A stretch of DNA of 64,000 nucleotides, from positions 1 to 64,000 of the forward strand of contig JADCGS010000034.1 of the NCBI GenBank assembly GCA_020248865.1. The letters are read 5' to 3'. How positions within the stretch are numbered: the stretch's first letter is position 1; each line of letters begins with the position of its first letter. This stretch comes from Burkholderiales bacterium. Its GTDB lineage: Bacteria > Pseudomonadota > Gammaproteobacteria > Burkholderiales > Burkholderiaceae_F. Below the pieces are notes generated by a model. That model saw nothing but the letters and a program-made list of their open reading frames with translations, was not told where the DNA came from and made no database searches. Both the position numbers and the translations under genes were made by a program. This document shows, piece by piece, positions 1-9,074 of this stretch.

Positions 1-531
1 CTCGCGCGCGCCGAGGCGCGCGCGTTGCTGGACACGTCGAACCCAGCCAGCTCTTCTGCCGTGTTTCAATCCTCGCGCGCGCCGAGGCGCGCGCGTTGCC
101 ACGTTTGGCACGCTCGCCGGGCAGGCGACACTAGAGTTTCAATCCTCGCGCGCGCCGAGGCGCGCGCGTTGCCTGTGGGCGGCAATCGATGGAGGTCGAA
201 AATGAGTGTTTCAATCCTCGCGCGCGCCGAGGCGCGCGCGTTGCCTATGCGCACCCCGACGATCACGCCGAAGTGAAAGTTTCAATCCTCGCGCGCGCCG
301 AGGCGCGCGCGTTGCCATCCCACTGTCACGGGCCGTGGGGCGCCTCTCAGGTTTCAATCCTCGCGCGCGCCGAGGCGCGCGCGTTGCACCAGCAGCGCAA
401 GGTCAAGCGTCTGGCTCCGCAGTTTCAATCCTCGCGCGCGCCGAGGCGCGCGCGTTGCGGTCTCCACGCCGAGCTGGATGGACAATGCCTATCTGTTTCA
501 ATCCTCGCGCGCGCCGAGGCGCGCGCGTTGC
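1..531 (-). CRISPR. Type I-C CRISPR array, left part cut by window edge
   Basis: Seven complete 37-nt repeats start at 63, 136, 208, 279, 351, 422 and 495; a partial repeat occupies 1-28. Seven unique spacers of 34-36 nt lie between them (29-62, 100-135, 173-207, 245-278, 316-350, 388-421, 459-494). On the minus strand each repeat ends in ATTGAAAC, the usual 3' end of type I repeats, so transcription runs leftward, away from cas2. Each repeat holds a perfect 10-bp alternating CG inverted repeat (CGCGCGCGCC/GGCGCGCGCG) around a 2-nt centre. Exactly 11 nt follow the stem before the spacer, matching the 11-nt 5' handle known for Cas5 processing in type I-C. The 37-nt repeat is longer than the roughly 32 nt usual for I-C. 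All complete repeats look identical. The array continues beyond base 1, so its true length is unknown. Confidence 0.98.
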
Positions 532-714
532 GGTGCGCTCGCAAGTTCGCGTCGGGCTTGAGAAAAACACCTGCCCTCCGCGAACGTGCCTGCGATCATA
601 TTGCGCTTGGCCGCGCCGCGTTCGCCACGGCCGAAAATTTCCCAATCGTTCAAGTACTTGCCGGTCTTCGCGAACCTCTGGCGCAAAGTCCGCCCGCTGC
701 CGGTTAGCGCGCCG
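532..714 (-). promoter_or_regulatory. Putative CRISPR leader
   Basis: This gene-free stretch lies between the last repeat and the cas2 stop codon, on the leader side of the array given the ATTGAAAC polarity. It is less GC-rich than its surroundings and holds short A/T tracts (for example around 560-575 and 640-655), as leaders usually do. No clear -35/-10 pair is assigned. The leader role is inferred from position and polarity. Confidence 0.7.
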
Positions 715-1005
715 TCACAGCACAAGCGGATCTTCAAAGTCGGTCGCGCGAAAGACACCGTGCTCGCGCACTTCGCAGCCGGATCCTTCGGTCAGGCGGT
801 ACAGCCGCAGATTGTCTTGAGCCAAGTCGACTTCGGCCAATAGCCGACGCTCGAGTTGCTCCATCTGCATCAGATTCAGCCTGCACTCGAACACCGACTT
901 CTGCACCCGTTGGCCCGTGCTCTCGCAAACTCGTGCCACGCGCCGCAGGCGGCGGCGGCCGGCGCGGGTTTCGGTGTTGACGTCATAGCACACGATCACC
1001 AGCAC
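715..1005 (-). CDS. cas2: CRISPR-associated endoribonuclease Cas2
   Basis: Cas2 is the small ferredoxin-fold dimer that bridges two Cas1 dimers in the spacer-integration complex. The chosen GTG start at 1005 gives a 96-residue protein beginning [11 protein letters not shown], the typical Cas2 first beta strand with its conserved Asp (D8). A purine-rich AGGTAGG sits just upstream. An ATG 14 codons earlier would lie inside the 3' end of cas1 and add an unrelated tail. The gene starts 4 bp after the cas1 stop and is last in the cas4-cas1-cas2 run, next to the leader. Confidence 0.93.
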   Translation of the reverse strand: MLVIVCYDVNTETRAGRRRLRRVARVCESTGQRVQKSVFECRLNLMQMEQLERRLLAEVDLAQDNLRLYRLTEGSGCEVREHGVFRATDFEDPLVL

Positions 1006-1009
1006 GGCC

Positions 1010-2038
1010 CTACCTCGGAACAAACGGCAAGTAGCCTTCGGTGTCACCCCGGATGGCGCGCGCCAGCAGGCGCGCCTGCACCAGCGGCACCAGGCCCAGG
1101 GGCAGCGCCTGTGACAGCAAGGGGTGGGCCAGTTCGTCCTTCTTTCGCTCTTGATAAGCGACGACCACCGACTTGCGCGCGTCGCCGTCCAGAAGTACGG
1201 CGCCGCCCTCCCGCTCCACGAAGTCGCGGGCGGACAACTGGCCGCGGTTGATCAAGGTCAGCGCCAGCCGGTCCGCCTGCGCGCGGAACTCCTCCATCAA
1301 GTCCAGCGCCAGCGCTGCGCGCCCGGGCCGCACGGCATGCAGAAAGCCGAGCTGCGGATCGAGCCCGGCGGCCTCGCACGCGGAACGGCAGTCGTTCATC
1401 CACATCGAGTAGAGAAAGCTCAGCAGCGCGTTGAAGCGGTCGCGCGGCGGGCGCCGATTGCGGCCGTCCATGCGAAAGTCTGCGCGCGCGTCGGGGCGCA
1501 CCAGCAGCGGCATGCGCCCAAAGTAGCGGCGGGCGGCATCGCCCTCGATGCCGCGCACCTCATCCAGCGTGGCCGCCTGCGGCAGACCGCGCAGCGCGGC
1601 GGCCAGGTCGGCGGCACCGCGTGCAAGCTGCGCCGCTTCGTCCGCCTGCTTGCTTTCGCGGGCGCCGCGCAGCAGTACCTGGCGCGCGTTCTTGATCTTG
1701 CCGGCCACGCAGGCGCGCGCCGTATCGAGCGCAAAGGCGGCGTCGGCTGCTTTCGCGTGCTGCGCCTGCCGCAGCAGAATGTTGCCCGCCACTGGCCCTT
1801 CGAGCCGCGCCTTGAAGCGGCCGTTGGCGTCCAGCAGCACGAGGGCAATGCCGTCTTCGGCCAGCCGGTGCGCCAGCGGCGTGGTGAAGCCGACGTTGCC
1901 AAGGCAAACAACGCTCGTCAGGTGATGCAGCGGCACTTGCAGACGGCTCTCACGCTCCACTTCCACGCGCAGTGTGTCGTTGTCCAGCCGCAGAAATGCG
2001 TCGGGCAAGGTCACGTACAGGGTGTTCAGCAGTTGCAT
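1010..2038 (-). CDS. cas1: CRISPR-associated integrase Cas1 (type I-C)
   Basis: Cas1 is the metal-dependent integrase that inserts new spacers at the leader end of the array. The protein is 342 residues, the normal size for subtype I-C. The catalytic metal ligands are visible: Glu165 in EGDAARRYF, His234 in [10 protein letters not shown], and the acidic pair in LDLMEEFR (around 246-250). It lies 10 bp downstream of cas4 and 4 bp upstream of cas2, so the three adaptation genes are probably one transcript. No truncation or frameshift is seen. Confidence 0.97.
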   Translation of the reverse strand: MQLLNTLYVTLPDAFLRLDNDTLRVEVERESRLQVPLHHLTSVVCLGNVGFTTPLAHRLAEDGIALVLLDANGRFKARLEGPVAGNILLRQAQHAKAADAAFALDTARACVAGKIKNARQVLLRGARESKQADEAAQLARGAADLAAALRGLPQAATLDEVRGIEGDAARRYFGRMPLLVRPDARADFRMDGRNRRPPRDRFNALLSFLYSMWMNDCRSACEAAGLDPQLGFLHAVRPGRAALALDLMEEFRAQADRLALTLINRGQLSARDFVEREGGAVLLDGDARKSVVVAYQERKKDELAHPLLSQALPLGLVPLVQARLLARAIRGDTEGYLPFVPR

Positions 2039-2048
2039 GTAGGCCTGC

Positions 2049-2675
2049 TCAGGCGTCAGGTTCGAACAACGCAGCGCGCAAGGCAGCTTGCTTGTCGCGC
2101 GCGGCCAGCGCCTGCGGTTGGCAGCTGTCGGCCAGCGAACAGGCGCGGCAACGGCTGTCGTTCGCTGGCGGCGGTAGTCGCCCGTCGGCCAGCATCGTGC
2201 GGATCGCGGTCACGGCCGCTTCGACGGCGGCTCGCAGCGCGGTGTCCACCCGCACCGGCACGCGCCGCTTGGAGCTGGCGTAGAACAGCGCTCCCTCGGC
2301 CACGGCGCGGCCGGTCATCTCTTCCAGGCATAACGCCTGCGCCGCCAATTGCAGCGCGTCGTGGCCGTGTTTGGCCTTGGTCGCGCGGCCGTGCTTGTAT
2401 TCGACCGGATAGGGTGTGCCGTCGGACAGGAATTCCACGACGTCGGCCTTGCCGACCAGCCCCAGGCGCTCGCACGCCAGCGGCAGCGCGCGCTGTGTGC
2501 GCACGCCGGCGCGCGACTCAAAGCCCGGCGCATCTACGCGCGCATGCACCGCCTGCCCGCGCAGCGTGTGCACGTTGTCCTCGAATGCCTGCTCCAGGTG
2601 AATCAGCCCGCACTGGCGCGGGCAAAAGCTCCAGTGCTGCAGGGCCGATAGCGGCAGCGGCTCTGGTTCGCTCAT
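2049..2675 (-). CDS. cas4: CRISPR-associated exonuclease Cas4
   Basis: Cas4 is a RecB-family PD-(D/E)XK nuclease with an Fe-S cluster that trims prespacers and helps select the PAM and orientation. The 208-residue protein carries the first cysteines in FCPRQC near residue 18, the C-terminal cysteines in CRACSLADSC near 175-184, and the nuclease motifs GKADVVEF and PVEYKHG in between. It is the first gene of the adaptation block. Its start codon lies only 51 bp from the divergent antitoxin gene, and the usual upstream partner cas7 is separated from it by the toxin-antitoxin pair. Confidence 0.96.
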   Translation of the reverse strand: MSEPEPLPLSALQHWSFCPRQCGLIHLEQAFEDNVHTLRGQAVHARVDAPGFESRAGVRTQRALPLACERLGLVGKADVVEFLSDGTPYPVEYKHGRATKAKHGHDALQLAAQALCLEEMTGRAVAEGALFYASSKRRVPVRVDTALRAAVEAAVTAIRTMLADGRLPPPANDSRCRACSLADSCQPQALAARDKQAALRAALFEPDA

Positions 2676-2726
2676 CGGCGCGCTGATAGCATGGCTGCCG
2701 CTCGGCGCGACATCGCAGGAGACGAT
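2676..2726. promoter_or_regulatory. Divergent start region of cas4 and the toxin-antitoxin pair
   Basis: Only 51 bp separate the cas4 start (minus strand) from the antitoxin start (plus strand), so both promoters or 5' regions must share this stretch. It holds a direct repeat TCGGCGCG at 2675-2682 and 2702-2709. A GGAG-type ribosome site precedes the antitoxin ATG. If the antitoxin autorepresses, as such antitoxins often do, the adaptation genes could fall under the same control; this is inference. No convincing sigma-70 hexamer pair was seen. Confidence 0.45.
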
Positions 2727-2978
2727 ATGTCAGTTACCGTGGAAGAACTCGAAAGCAAGGCACGCGAACTTTCGTCCAGGGACCGCGGCGAGTTGATCTC
2801 TCGCCTCATCGCCAGTCTCGAGGGCGAGCCAGAGGGTGCGCCGGAAGAGATTGCCGCGACCTGGGACGCGGAAGTCGCTCGCCGAGTCGAACAGATGGAA
2901 GCGGGCCGAACCGTATGGTTCCCGGCTGAGCAGGTGCGCGAAGAGACCAGGGCAATCATCGACAGCCACCGCAAGTGA
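2727..2978 (+). CDS. Addiction-module antitoxin component
   Basis: This 83-residue acidic helical protein begins MSVTVEELESKARELS and contains the pattern ...RGELISRLIASLE followed by WDAEVARRVEQMEAG. That resembles the putative addiction module component family (TIGR02574-type) which precedes RelE/ParE toxins. The ATG at 2727 was chosen because GGAG sits correctly upstream; an earlier ATG at 2691 has no site. Its stop codon overlaps the toxin GTG start (GTGA), the usual translational coupling of such pairs. It lies inside the cas locus on the opposite strand. Confidence 0.85.
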   Translation: MSVTVEELESKARELSSRDRGELISRLIASLEGEPEGAPEEIAATWDAEVARRVEQMEAGRTVWFPAEQVREETRAIIDSHRK

Positions 2979-3268
2979 TCGTCAGCTTCAACGAGCTGGC
3001 ACGAACGGAAATCACCTCGGCGATCCGATGGCTGGCCGAGAAGGCCGGTCCGAGCGCCGCAGCCGACTTCGCTGCCGAGGTCTGGCGTTCCTTCGACCGC
3101 ATTGTCGAGCGGCCTTTGATCGGGACCCCGGGAGTGCGGAACACGCGCCGCGTCATCGTCCGCCGCTTTCCGTACAGCATCGTCTACCGTCTGGACGGAG
3201 AAGCGATCCGAATCCTTGCCATCGCGCACCAACGTCGGCGTCCGCGCTACTGGGTCGGGCGGGGTTGA
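2975..3268 (+). CDS. RelE/ParE-family toxin
   Basis: The 97-residue basic protein has the RelE/ParE layout: an N-terminal helical hairpin (FNELARTEITSAIRWLAEKAG), then strands containing RRVIVRRFPYSIVYRLDGEAIRILAIAHQRRRP. The ending with IAHQRRRPRYW is characteristic of the ParE/plasmid-stabilisation branch. It starts at a GTG overlapping the antitoxin stop and ends 9 bp before the cas7 stop codon, which it meets tail to tail. The target (ribosome-bound mRNA or DNA gyrase) cannot be told from sequence. Confidence 0.88.
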   Translation: MIVSFNELARTEITSAIRWLAEKAGPSAAADFAAEVWRSFDRIVERPLIGTPGVRNTRRVIVRRFPYSIVYRLDGEAIRILAIAHQRRRPRYWVGRG

Positions 3269-3277
3269 GGCCCCGCG

Positions 3278-4168
3278 CTACACGCGCCGAATCAACGTCA
3301 CACCGGCCGGCAGATCGGCACCGTTCACAGTCACGTCGTAGTCCGAGAAGCCGCGAGCGGCCTGTACCTCCTTCTTGCGCGCGACCTGCACGCGGTCGAA
3401 CAGCGCGTGCGCATGGGCGCAGCCCAGCTCCGAGTCGTGCTTGAAGACGTACAACCCGCGCGTGGTCATCTCGCCTCGCGCGGCAGAACGGTCGTGCTCG
3501 AACATCTGCTCAAGCGCGGTGAAGAACAGTTCGAGGTCATCGTCGGAGAAGCCGGTCTGCTTGGCGAGGAAGGCCGACACGAAACCGTGCGCGCGGTACA
3601 GCCCGTATGGGACGGTGTGCTTGCGGCCCATGGTGCGGTTGTCGCCTTCCTGCGCCTGCGCTTCCTTTTCGGTGGCTACCGCCATCCGAGTGATGGAGTG
3701 CTCCTGAGCAACGACCGGGTCGACTGACCGGGCAAAGGTCAACTGGATCGGCCCGCGCACCTGGCCGCAGTTGACGCCAAGCGACATGACGGCGCCGAAC
3801 GCGCGCACATCGTAGAAGTTGGCGCACATCCATTGCCTTGCCTTGTCGACGGTGTCGCCCCCGCCCTTGCGCTTCTTGTCGTCGCCCTTGAGCGCATCTT
3901 CGGCGCCGATCGCGAGATAGGCTCGCTCGTGAGCACGGTTCAGGACCGCCTTCTCCTTCACGTAGATCTCGTAAGGCGGTTGCTCGCTGCGGGTCAGACC
4001 CACGTAGTTGCGCACCTTGCGCTTGATGGCGACATCGGTCACCAGTCCGTTGCCGGTCTCGGCGTCGATGCGCGGCAGGTTGCCGGCATCGGGATCGCCG
4101 TTGGGGTTGCCGTCCTTCACGTCGAACAGCAGCACGAAGTCGTAGCGGTGGGCGAGGGCCATGGTCAT
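3278..4168 (-). CDS. cas7: Type I-C Cascade backbone protein Cas7 (Csd2)
   Basis: Cas7 polymerises along the crRNA spacer to form the Cascade backbone. The 296-residue protein has the Csd2 opening [31 protein letters not shown] (split here: [15 protein letters not shown] is the diagnostic RRM-type motif near residues 16-30), followed by [13 protein letters not shown]. Length is normal for I-C. It overlaps the end of cas8c by 4 bp (ATGA), so translation is coupled. Downstream the operon is interrupted by the oppositely oriented toxin-antitoxin genes rather than running into cas4. Confidence 0.95.
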   Translation of the reverse strand: MTMALAHRYDFVLLFDVKDGNPNGDPDAGNLPRIDAETGNGLVTDVAIKRKVRNYVGLTRSEQPPYEIYVKEKAVLNRAHERAYLAIGAEDALKGDDKKRKGGGDTVDKARQWMCANFYDVRAFGAVMSLGVNCGQVRGPIQLTFARSVDPVVAQEHSITRMAVATEKEAQAQEGDNRTMGRKHTVPYGLYRAHGFVSAFLAKQTGFSDDDLELFFTALEQMFEHDRSAARGEMTTRGLYVFKHDSELGCAHAHALFDRVQVARKKEVQAARGFSDYDVTVNGADLPAGVTLIRRV

Positions 4169-5886
4169 TCCTTGGTCGGGGAGTCGGTGTTCTTGGTGAA
4201 GAACGATTGGCGCTGGTGGTAATAGCCGAGCGCGAAGCGTCCCTGGTCCGGCAGCGTGAGCTGCTGCGGGAAGTCGTGCAGATCGTCGGCGATCTGCCCA
4301 ACCAGCTTCCCGAAGTACGTGCGGCGCGGTGGAGCCAGCTTGCCGAGGTGGTGGTTCTTCAGCCGCAGCAGCGTGGTGAACACCGTCACCGGCGTGCTGC
4401 TCGCCGCGCCGTAGTAGCGGTCGCGGATGGTGGCGTTGATGCCCGGCTGCGCCTCTTCCTGGATCTTCTCCAGCGCGGCGAACAGCCGGCCGAGGCGGTA
4501 GGCAGGGTCGGTTCGATCGGGGTCGAGGCTCACGGTGAACTCCGGTTCGGGGTGCGGCGAAGACAGGTTGCGAAAGCGGATCGCTCGATTGAGCGCAGCC
4601 TTGATGACCGCGGCGCGCGGATGAGGCAGGTCGCGCTCGGCGCGGGTGCGCTCCACCGCGGCGTTGAGCAGCAACGCCGGCAGCGGCGCGTTCTCGCCGC
4701 TGAGCACCGCACGCACGATGTCGCCGCCGAGGTTGGGTGGGATGTTGTCGGCCTTGCCTTGCAGGGCAATCGACAGCAGCAGGCGGAACAGCGAAAGCTG
4801 CGGCGGGCCAAAGTCGCCGTGAACGACCGCGATGTCGCTCAGCCAGCGGGCGATGCGCGGCGCCAGCGCACGCAGCGGTGCTGCGATCCAGAAACGGACG
4901 CTGATGCGGCTGGCGTTGGGCGCCAGGCCCAGGACGTAGAACGGGGTGACCCCCTCCGCAGCGCCCGCGCGCCCGGTTTCGATCGCCGCCAGCAGTTTGC
5001 GGGCGGCCTCGAGGTTGCGGTCAGGGTCGTCCTTGGGCGGCTCACCGAAAATGTCGACGATCGCGGCTTCGAGTTCGTTCGGCTCGGCGGCCCAGATGAC
5101 CGTTGAGGAGTCGCCGACCTGAAGGCGGTTGCGCGAGTCGCGCGCCAGCAGGTGGTTCAGCGCGGTCGTGTAGGCGAAGGCCGCAGCCTCACCGACCGGG
5201 GCGTTGCGGCCCTGTGCCTTGCCGTAGGAGCGGAACGCATCCAGATTGAACGACACGATGTTGGCGCCGGAGGTCTGCGCACCCCAGACGCCCTTGATCG
5301 CGTCGTGCAGGCGGGCAATGGGCGCCGCTTCACCGGTCACCAGGCACTGTCCCGTTTCCGACGAGTCTCTGTCGGCGGCGCGTACGACCGCATCGACGAC
5401 CTGCGGTCGCTGCGCGATCAGTTCGGTGTCGCCGTGCAATTGGTAGGTGACCACCAGCTTGTCCGCGATCACTTGCGGCCAAAGGGGATGCGCTTGCAGG
5501 CTCGCCAGGGGCAGCGCCCGCAGGAAGCGCAGGCATGCGCGCAAGCCTTCGTCTTGCGGCGCCAACGCGGCCAGTTGCTCGATGCGCGCAGCGAAGGCGG
5601 CGCCCTTTTCGCCTTGGCCGAATGCGTACTCGGCGGTGTCCCACAGCAGGTTGGACGCGATGCCGGAGGTCTTCTTTACCGGAGCCGGCAGCAGAAACTC
5701 GCGGGCGAGCCGCTTCTTGTCGCGCACCTCGCGCGTGTCGTGCAACTGCACCAGGCCGCCGTGGCCGTCGATCTCGACCACGACGGGCACGGCCTTGATC
5801 GCGAAGCCGTACCGCGGTAGCCGGCGCGCCGGGTCGGGGTCGGCTTGCCGGCGCGCGTAGTAGCCGGCGAGTGCCTGCAAGATCAT
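4165..5886 (-). CDS. cas8c: Type I-C Cascade large subunit Cas8c (Csd1)
   Basis: Cas8c is the large subunit that recognises the PAM and recruits Cas3; in I-C an internal start within it also gives the small subunit Cas11c. The protein is 573 residues, typical for Csd1, and begins [18 protein letters not shown], with the conserved [16 protein letters not shown] segment near residue 95-110 and a family-typical C-terminal half ending in the YYHQRQSFF stretch. It overlaps cas5 and cas7 by 4 bp at either side. A Cas11c internal start was not assigned. Confidence 0.95.
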   Translation of the reverse strand: MILQALAGYYARRQADPDPARRLPRYGFAIKAVPVVVEIDGHGGLVQLHDTREVRDKKRLAREFLLPAPVKKTSGIASNLLWDTAEYAFGQGEKGAAFAARIEQLAALAPQDEGLRACLRFLRALPLASLQAHPLWPQVIADKLVVTYQLHGDTELIAQRPQVVDAVVRAADRDSSETGQCLVTGEAAPIARLHDAIKGVWGAQTSGANIVSFNLDAFRSYGKAQGRNAPVGEAAAFAYTTALNHLLARDSRNRLQVGDSSTVIWAAEPNELEAAIVDIFGEPPKDDPDRNLEAARKLLAAIETGRAGAAEGVTPFYVLGLAPNASRISVRFWIAAPLRALAPRIARWLSDIAVVHGDFGPPQLSLFRLLLSIALQGKADNIPPNLGGDIVRAVLSGENAPLPALLLNAAVERTRAERDLPHPRAAVIKAALNRAIRFRNLSSPHPEPEFTVSLDPDRTDPAYRLGRLFAALEKIQEEAQPGINATIRDRYYGAASSTPVTVFTTLLRLKNHHLGKLAPPRRTYFGKLVGQIADDLHDFPQQLTLPDQGRFALGYYHQRQSFFTKNTDSPTKE

Positions 5887-6608
5887 GCGCGCACCTCGTT
5901 GCTCTCCAGAACCGGAACTTCAATCACTCCTGCCGTCATCCGCGCGCGGAAGAAGCGCGGCTGCGGGTCGTCCGGGTTGGAGAAATCCAGGTCGTGCAGC
6001 ATGTAGCCGAGGTCGCGGTCGTCTCCGATCGGCGCCGGTTCGGCGGCTGCGTCGGCGACCAGCCGCACGTCGGCGCTGAACTCGCGGCAACCGAGGTAGG
6101 GTTGATTGACGCATTGGCCCTTACTTGCACGGCGCACGAACATTGCGTGGTACTTGGCGGCCGCGGGCGGCAAGCGCTCTTCTTCTGCTTCGGCGCGGGC
6201 GACGGGCTGGCCGTGCAGATGCGGATAGTGGTCGCGATGAGTTCGCGTTGCGACCTCCAAGGAGGCGTGCAACCGGTAACTCACGTCCCGCAGAAAAAGT
6301 CCCGCGCGCTGTTGGCGCTCGTCCTCGACGAACAAAGCGAGCGCGCCGCCGTGGACCATCGCTGTCTGCACGTTGCGCGTGGAGACGACGGCGCCGACTT
6401 CGTTGCGGCGCAGGCTGATCCAGCGGATCGGCTTGAGCACTTCGATCTTGGTCACGCGCCAGCGGATCTCCGGTTTCCACAGGATCGCCTCGAAAACCGC
6501 GCGTGCAGCCGAAGGCGTGATGACGTCGTAACTAACCCGCTCGACCTTCATTTCAGGCCGGGTAAAGCACGCGAAGTCGCCGCTGACGGCAAGGCAGTAG
6601 GTGGTCAA
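5883..6608 (-). CDS. cas5: Type I-C crRNA endonuclease Cas5 (Cas5c/Cas5d)
   Basis: In type I-C, Cas5 replaces Cas6: it cuts the pre-crRNA at the base of the repeat hairpin and then caps the 5' handle. The 241-residue protein shows the I-C opening CLAVSGDFACFTRPEMKVERVSYDVITPSAARAVFEAI (spread over residues 5-42) and the C-terminal DLGYMLHDLDFSNPDDPQPRFF region typical of this branch. The 11 nt after the repeat stem agree with its known cleavage position. It overlaps cas8c by 4 bp and starts 10 bp after the cas3 stop. Confidence 0.95.
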   Translation of the reverse strand: MTTYCLAVSGDFACFTRPEMKVERVSYDVITPSAARAVFEAILWKPEIRWRVTKIEVLKPIRWISLRRNEVGAVVSTRNVQTAMVHGGALALFVEDERQQRAGLFLRDVSYRLHASLEVATRTHRDHYPHLHGQPVARAEAEEERLPPAAAKYHAMFVRRASKGQCVNQPYLGCREFSADVRLVADAAAEPAPIGDDRDLGYMLHDLDFSNPDDPQPRFFRARMTAGVIEVPVLESNEVRA

Positions 6609-6618
6609 GACAACCTCC

Positions 6619-9012
6619 TCAGATCACATGTCGTTCAGGCGAAAAGGGGCGTTCTTCAACCGCCAGCCCAAGCACGGAGTCGTATTTACGCTCGCTCTGC
6701 TGCACAAACCATCCGGGAAACACCTCACGCAGGCTGCCGTCGGCAACCAAGCTCATCGCCGTCCGTGTCGGCACGCTGACGCTGTAGCGCTGCAGCGCAC
6801 GCGCCAGCCAGCGCTGCGGGCCTTCAGCCAACAGCTTACCGATCAGCGCGTCGCAGCCACTACCGTCTTCTCCGGTTCCACGCCAGCGCACAATGACCTG
6901 GGTCTGGTCCTCATCGTCGATCAGCTTGAATCGTTCAGCCGCACTGCGGAACGAAACGCCAAGCCCCGCTTCGCTGAAGTCCAGCGGCGCGGTGAGGTCC
7001 GCGACGATGCGGCGCTCATCCAGATCGCACTGGTAGTACAGCTGCTGGAAGTAGCGCTCGAACAAGGCGCGATCGAGAAGACTGCCCTGGTGGCCGTGCA
7101 GTACCGACCGGGTTGCCTGCGCTCCCTTGCGCAGCAGGCCCTTGGGCGGCTCCGTCGGCGGCACGAAGACGTGCACGGTGCCCAGGCTTGGCCTTCCGTT
7201 GTCCCGCAAACGGCCCTCGCGGTTGCAGCGGCCGGCGGCTTGCGCGATCGAGTCCAGACCCGCGAGCGCGCGGTAGACCACGGGGAAGTCGATATCGACG
7301 CCGGCCTCGATCAACTGCGTGCTGACAAGGTGAACCGGCCGCAGGTCGGTGCCGTCGCGCTGCGCGGCAAGGCGCCGCTTGACTTCGTCGAGAACGGACT
7401 TTCGATGGGCGCCGCACATGAGCGCGGAAAGGTGAAACGCGCCGGCAGGCAGCAGCGCGTGCAGGTCGCGCGCATCGCGCCGGCGGTTGACCACGACGAG
7501 CGCGGCGTCCTGTCGCGCGACTTCGTCCGCCAGGGTTGCCCATGGGGTCGCCACCGAAAGATCGGCGGGGCAACGCACCGCCACGCGCTCCAGTTGAGCG
7601 TACAGCGCATCGGGATCGTCGATGATCTCGACCACGCCGTCCAGGCCACGGAGGTTCGCGGCGGGGTCGAAACAGCGCCTCGAGGACAGCGCGGGCTGGG
7701 TGGCGGTGCACAGCACGATGGTCGCGCCGTAGTGCCGTGCGAGCAGCTGCAGGGTATCGAGGATCGGCTGCATGAACGCGGGCGGCAGTTGCTGCGCTTC
7801 GTCCAGCACGATCACGCTGTCGACGAGGTTGTGCAGCTTGCGGCAGCGCGAGGTGCGCGCGGCAAACAACGACTCGAACAGCTGCACGTTGGTAGTGACG
7901 ACCAGCGGTGCATCCCAGTTTTCGCAGGCGAGCCGGCTGGCCGCGGTTTCGTCCTTCGGGTCCGACTCCGCCTGGCTGTGGTGCTCCACCAACGCCTCCG
8001 GCCCCAGATTCTTGAAGACGTCGCGAAACACGTCGGCGGTCTGTTCGATGATGCTGGTGTAGGGAATGGCGTAGACGATCCGCCGCTTGCCGTGCCGGCG
8101 CGCATGGTCCAGCGCGAAAGCGAGCGACGACAGCGTCTTGCCGCCGCCGGTGGGCACCGTCAGCGAGAACAACCCGGGATCGGCCACGGCCCTGGCGCGG
8201 CACTGTGCGAGTACGTCGGCGCGCACGCGATTGATCGTGTGCGCCAGCGCTCCGCTGGCGGCGAGCCGTCGATCCCGCTCGGCGATCCATTCGTCAAACG
8301 CCCGGCTCATGGCATCGACTGTGGGCACCGCCGTGCGCGCGGCGCTGCGCGCCGGGCTCATGAAGGCTTCGGTGTCGAGGAAGTCCGCATCCACGAGACA
8401 GGAAAACAGCATGCGCACCCAGAGAGAGAAAGCCAGGGGGTTGCGCAGTTGACGGTCGCCGCTGCGTTCGGCAATGCCGGGGGCGTGGCGCAGCGCCAGG
8501 GTCGGGTCCAGCGCGATCCGCGGCTGAAGAATGTCGCGCGCGGCGGCAGCCTTCGCCTCACGGTGTTCGCGCTTTGCCGGCGCCCCTGAAAGCCGGTCCT
8601 GCAGATCCGATCGCTCGCCCTGCGGCCGGCTCCAGTCGTACAGGCCGGCATGGTGACTGGCGATCAGGTAGGCGAACACGCGCGCGGCGATGCGCCCGTG
8701 TGCTCCATGTCGCCGCTCGAACTCTTCGATCGCATGCAGCGCGCCGGCGGCCGAGTGCGACTTGTCGTGCCCGCTGACTTCGCCCCGTACATGGGCCTGC
8801 GGACCCTCGTCCGCTCGGACGTAGTGCTGAAACCCCTCGCGGTACTTTCCGAGGTCGTGCCACAAGCCGGCCAGCCGCGCCCACTCGCTGCCGCCGAATG
8901 GCGCGGCGTAGCCGGCCGCGAGAGCCGCGACGGCGCGCAGATGCTCGCCCAGGTCGTGGTGGCGCAGGGTGCCGTCGGGATCCCGGGTGCTGTGTGCGAC
9001 CGGCGTCAACAT
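6619..9012 (-). CDS. cas3: CRISPR-associated helicase/nuclease Cas3 (type I-C)
   Basis: Cas3 unwinds and degrades target DNA after Cascade binding. This 797-residue protein has an N-terminal HD nuclease domain (HDLGK with His52-Asp53; SHHAG at 119-123) fused to an SF2 helicase. Helicase motif I is VPTGGGKT at 286-293, motif II is DEAQ at 404-407, and motif VI is the QAAGRCNREG stretch after STQLIEAGVDIDFP. DEAQ replaces the commoner DEXH box. All catalytic motifs are intact, so interference should be possible. It is the first gene of the cas operon, 62 bp from the divergent radical SAM gene. Confidence 0.97.
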   Translation of the reverse strand: MLTPVAHSTRDPDGTLRHHDLGEHLRAVAALAAGYAAPFGGSEWARLAGLWHDLGKYREGFQHYVRADEGPQAHVRGEVSGHDKSHSAAGALHAIEEFERRHGAHGRIAARVFAYLIASHHAGLYDWSRPQGERSDLQDRLSGAPAKREHREAKAAAARDILQPRIALDPTLALRHAPGIAERSGDRQLRNPLAFSLWVRMLFSCLVDADFLDTEAFMSPARSAARTAVPTVDAMSRAFDEWIAERDRRLAASGALAHTINRVRADVLAQCRARAVADPGLFSLTVPTGGGKTLSSLAFALDHARRHGKRRIVYAIPYTSIIEQTADVFRDVFKNLGPEALVEHHSQAESDPKDETAASRLACENWDAPLVVTTNVQLFESLFAARTSRCRKLHNLVDSVIVLDEAQQLPPAFMQPILDTLQLLARHYGATIVLCTATQPALSSRRCFDPAANLRGLDGVVEIIDDPDALYAQLERVAVRCPADLSVATPWATLADEVARQDAALVVVNRRRDARDLHALLPAGAFHLSALMCGAHRKSVLDEVKRRLAAQRDGTDLRPVHLVSTQLIEAGVDIDFPVVYRALAGLDSIAQAAGRCNREGRLRDNGRPSLGTVHVFVPPTEPPKGLLRKGAQATRSVLHGHQGSLLDRALFERYFQQLYYQCDLDERRIVADLTAPLDFSEAGLGVSFRSAAERFKLIDDEDQTQVIVRWRGTGEDGSGCDALIGKLLAEGPQRWLARALQRYSVSVPTRTAMSLVADGSLREVFPGWFVQQSERKYDSVLGLAVEERPFSPERHVI

Positions 9013-9074
9013 GAGCGGCAGAATACGGGTCCTCGGCCGCGCCGCCCACCATTGCGGTCAACCTGCGCAAGGCC

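Noticed and set aside
25-820. Several overlapping frames on both strands across the CRISPR array giving repeated peptides such as VSILARAEARAL
   Set aside because: They are translations of the 37-nt repeats and vary with spacers; no ribosome site or conserved product.
1124-2686. 520-codon frame on the plus strand opposite cas1 and cas4
   Set aside because: Antisense of two intact cas genes; composition is the mirror of their codons and no domain is recognisable.
6601-8589. 662-codon frame opposite cas3
   Set aside because: Antisense shadow; cas3 on the other strand has all its motifs.
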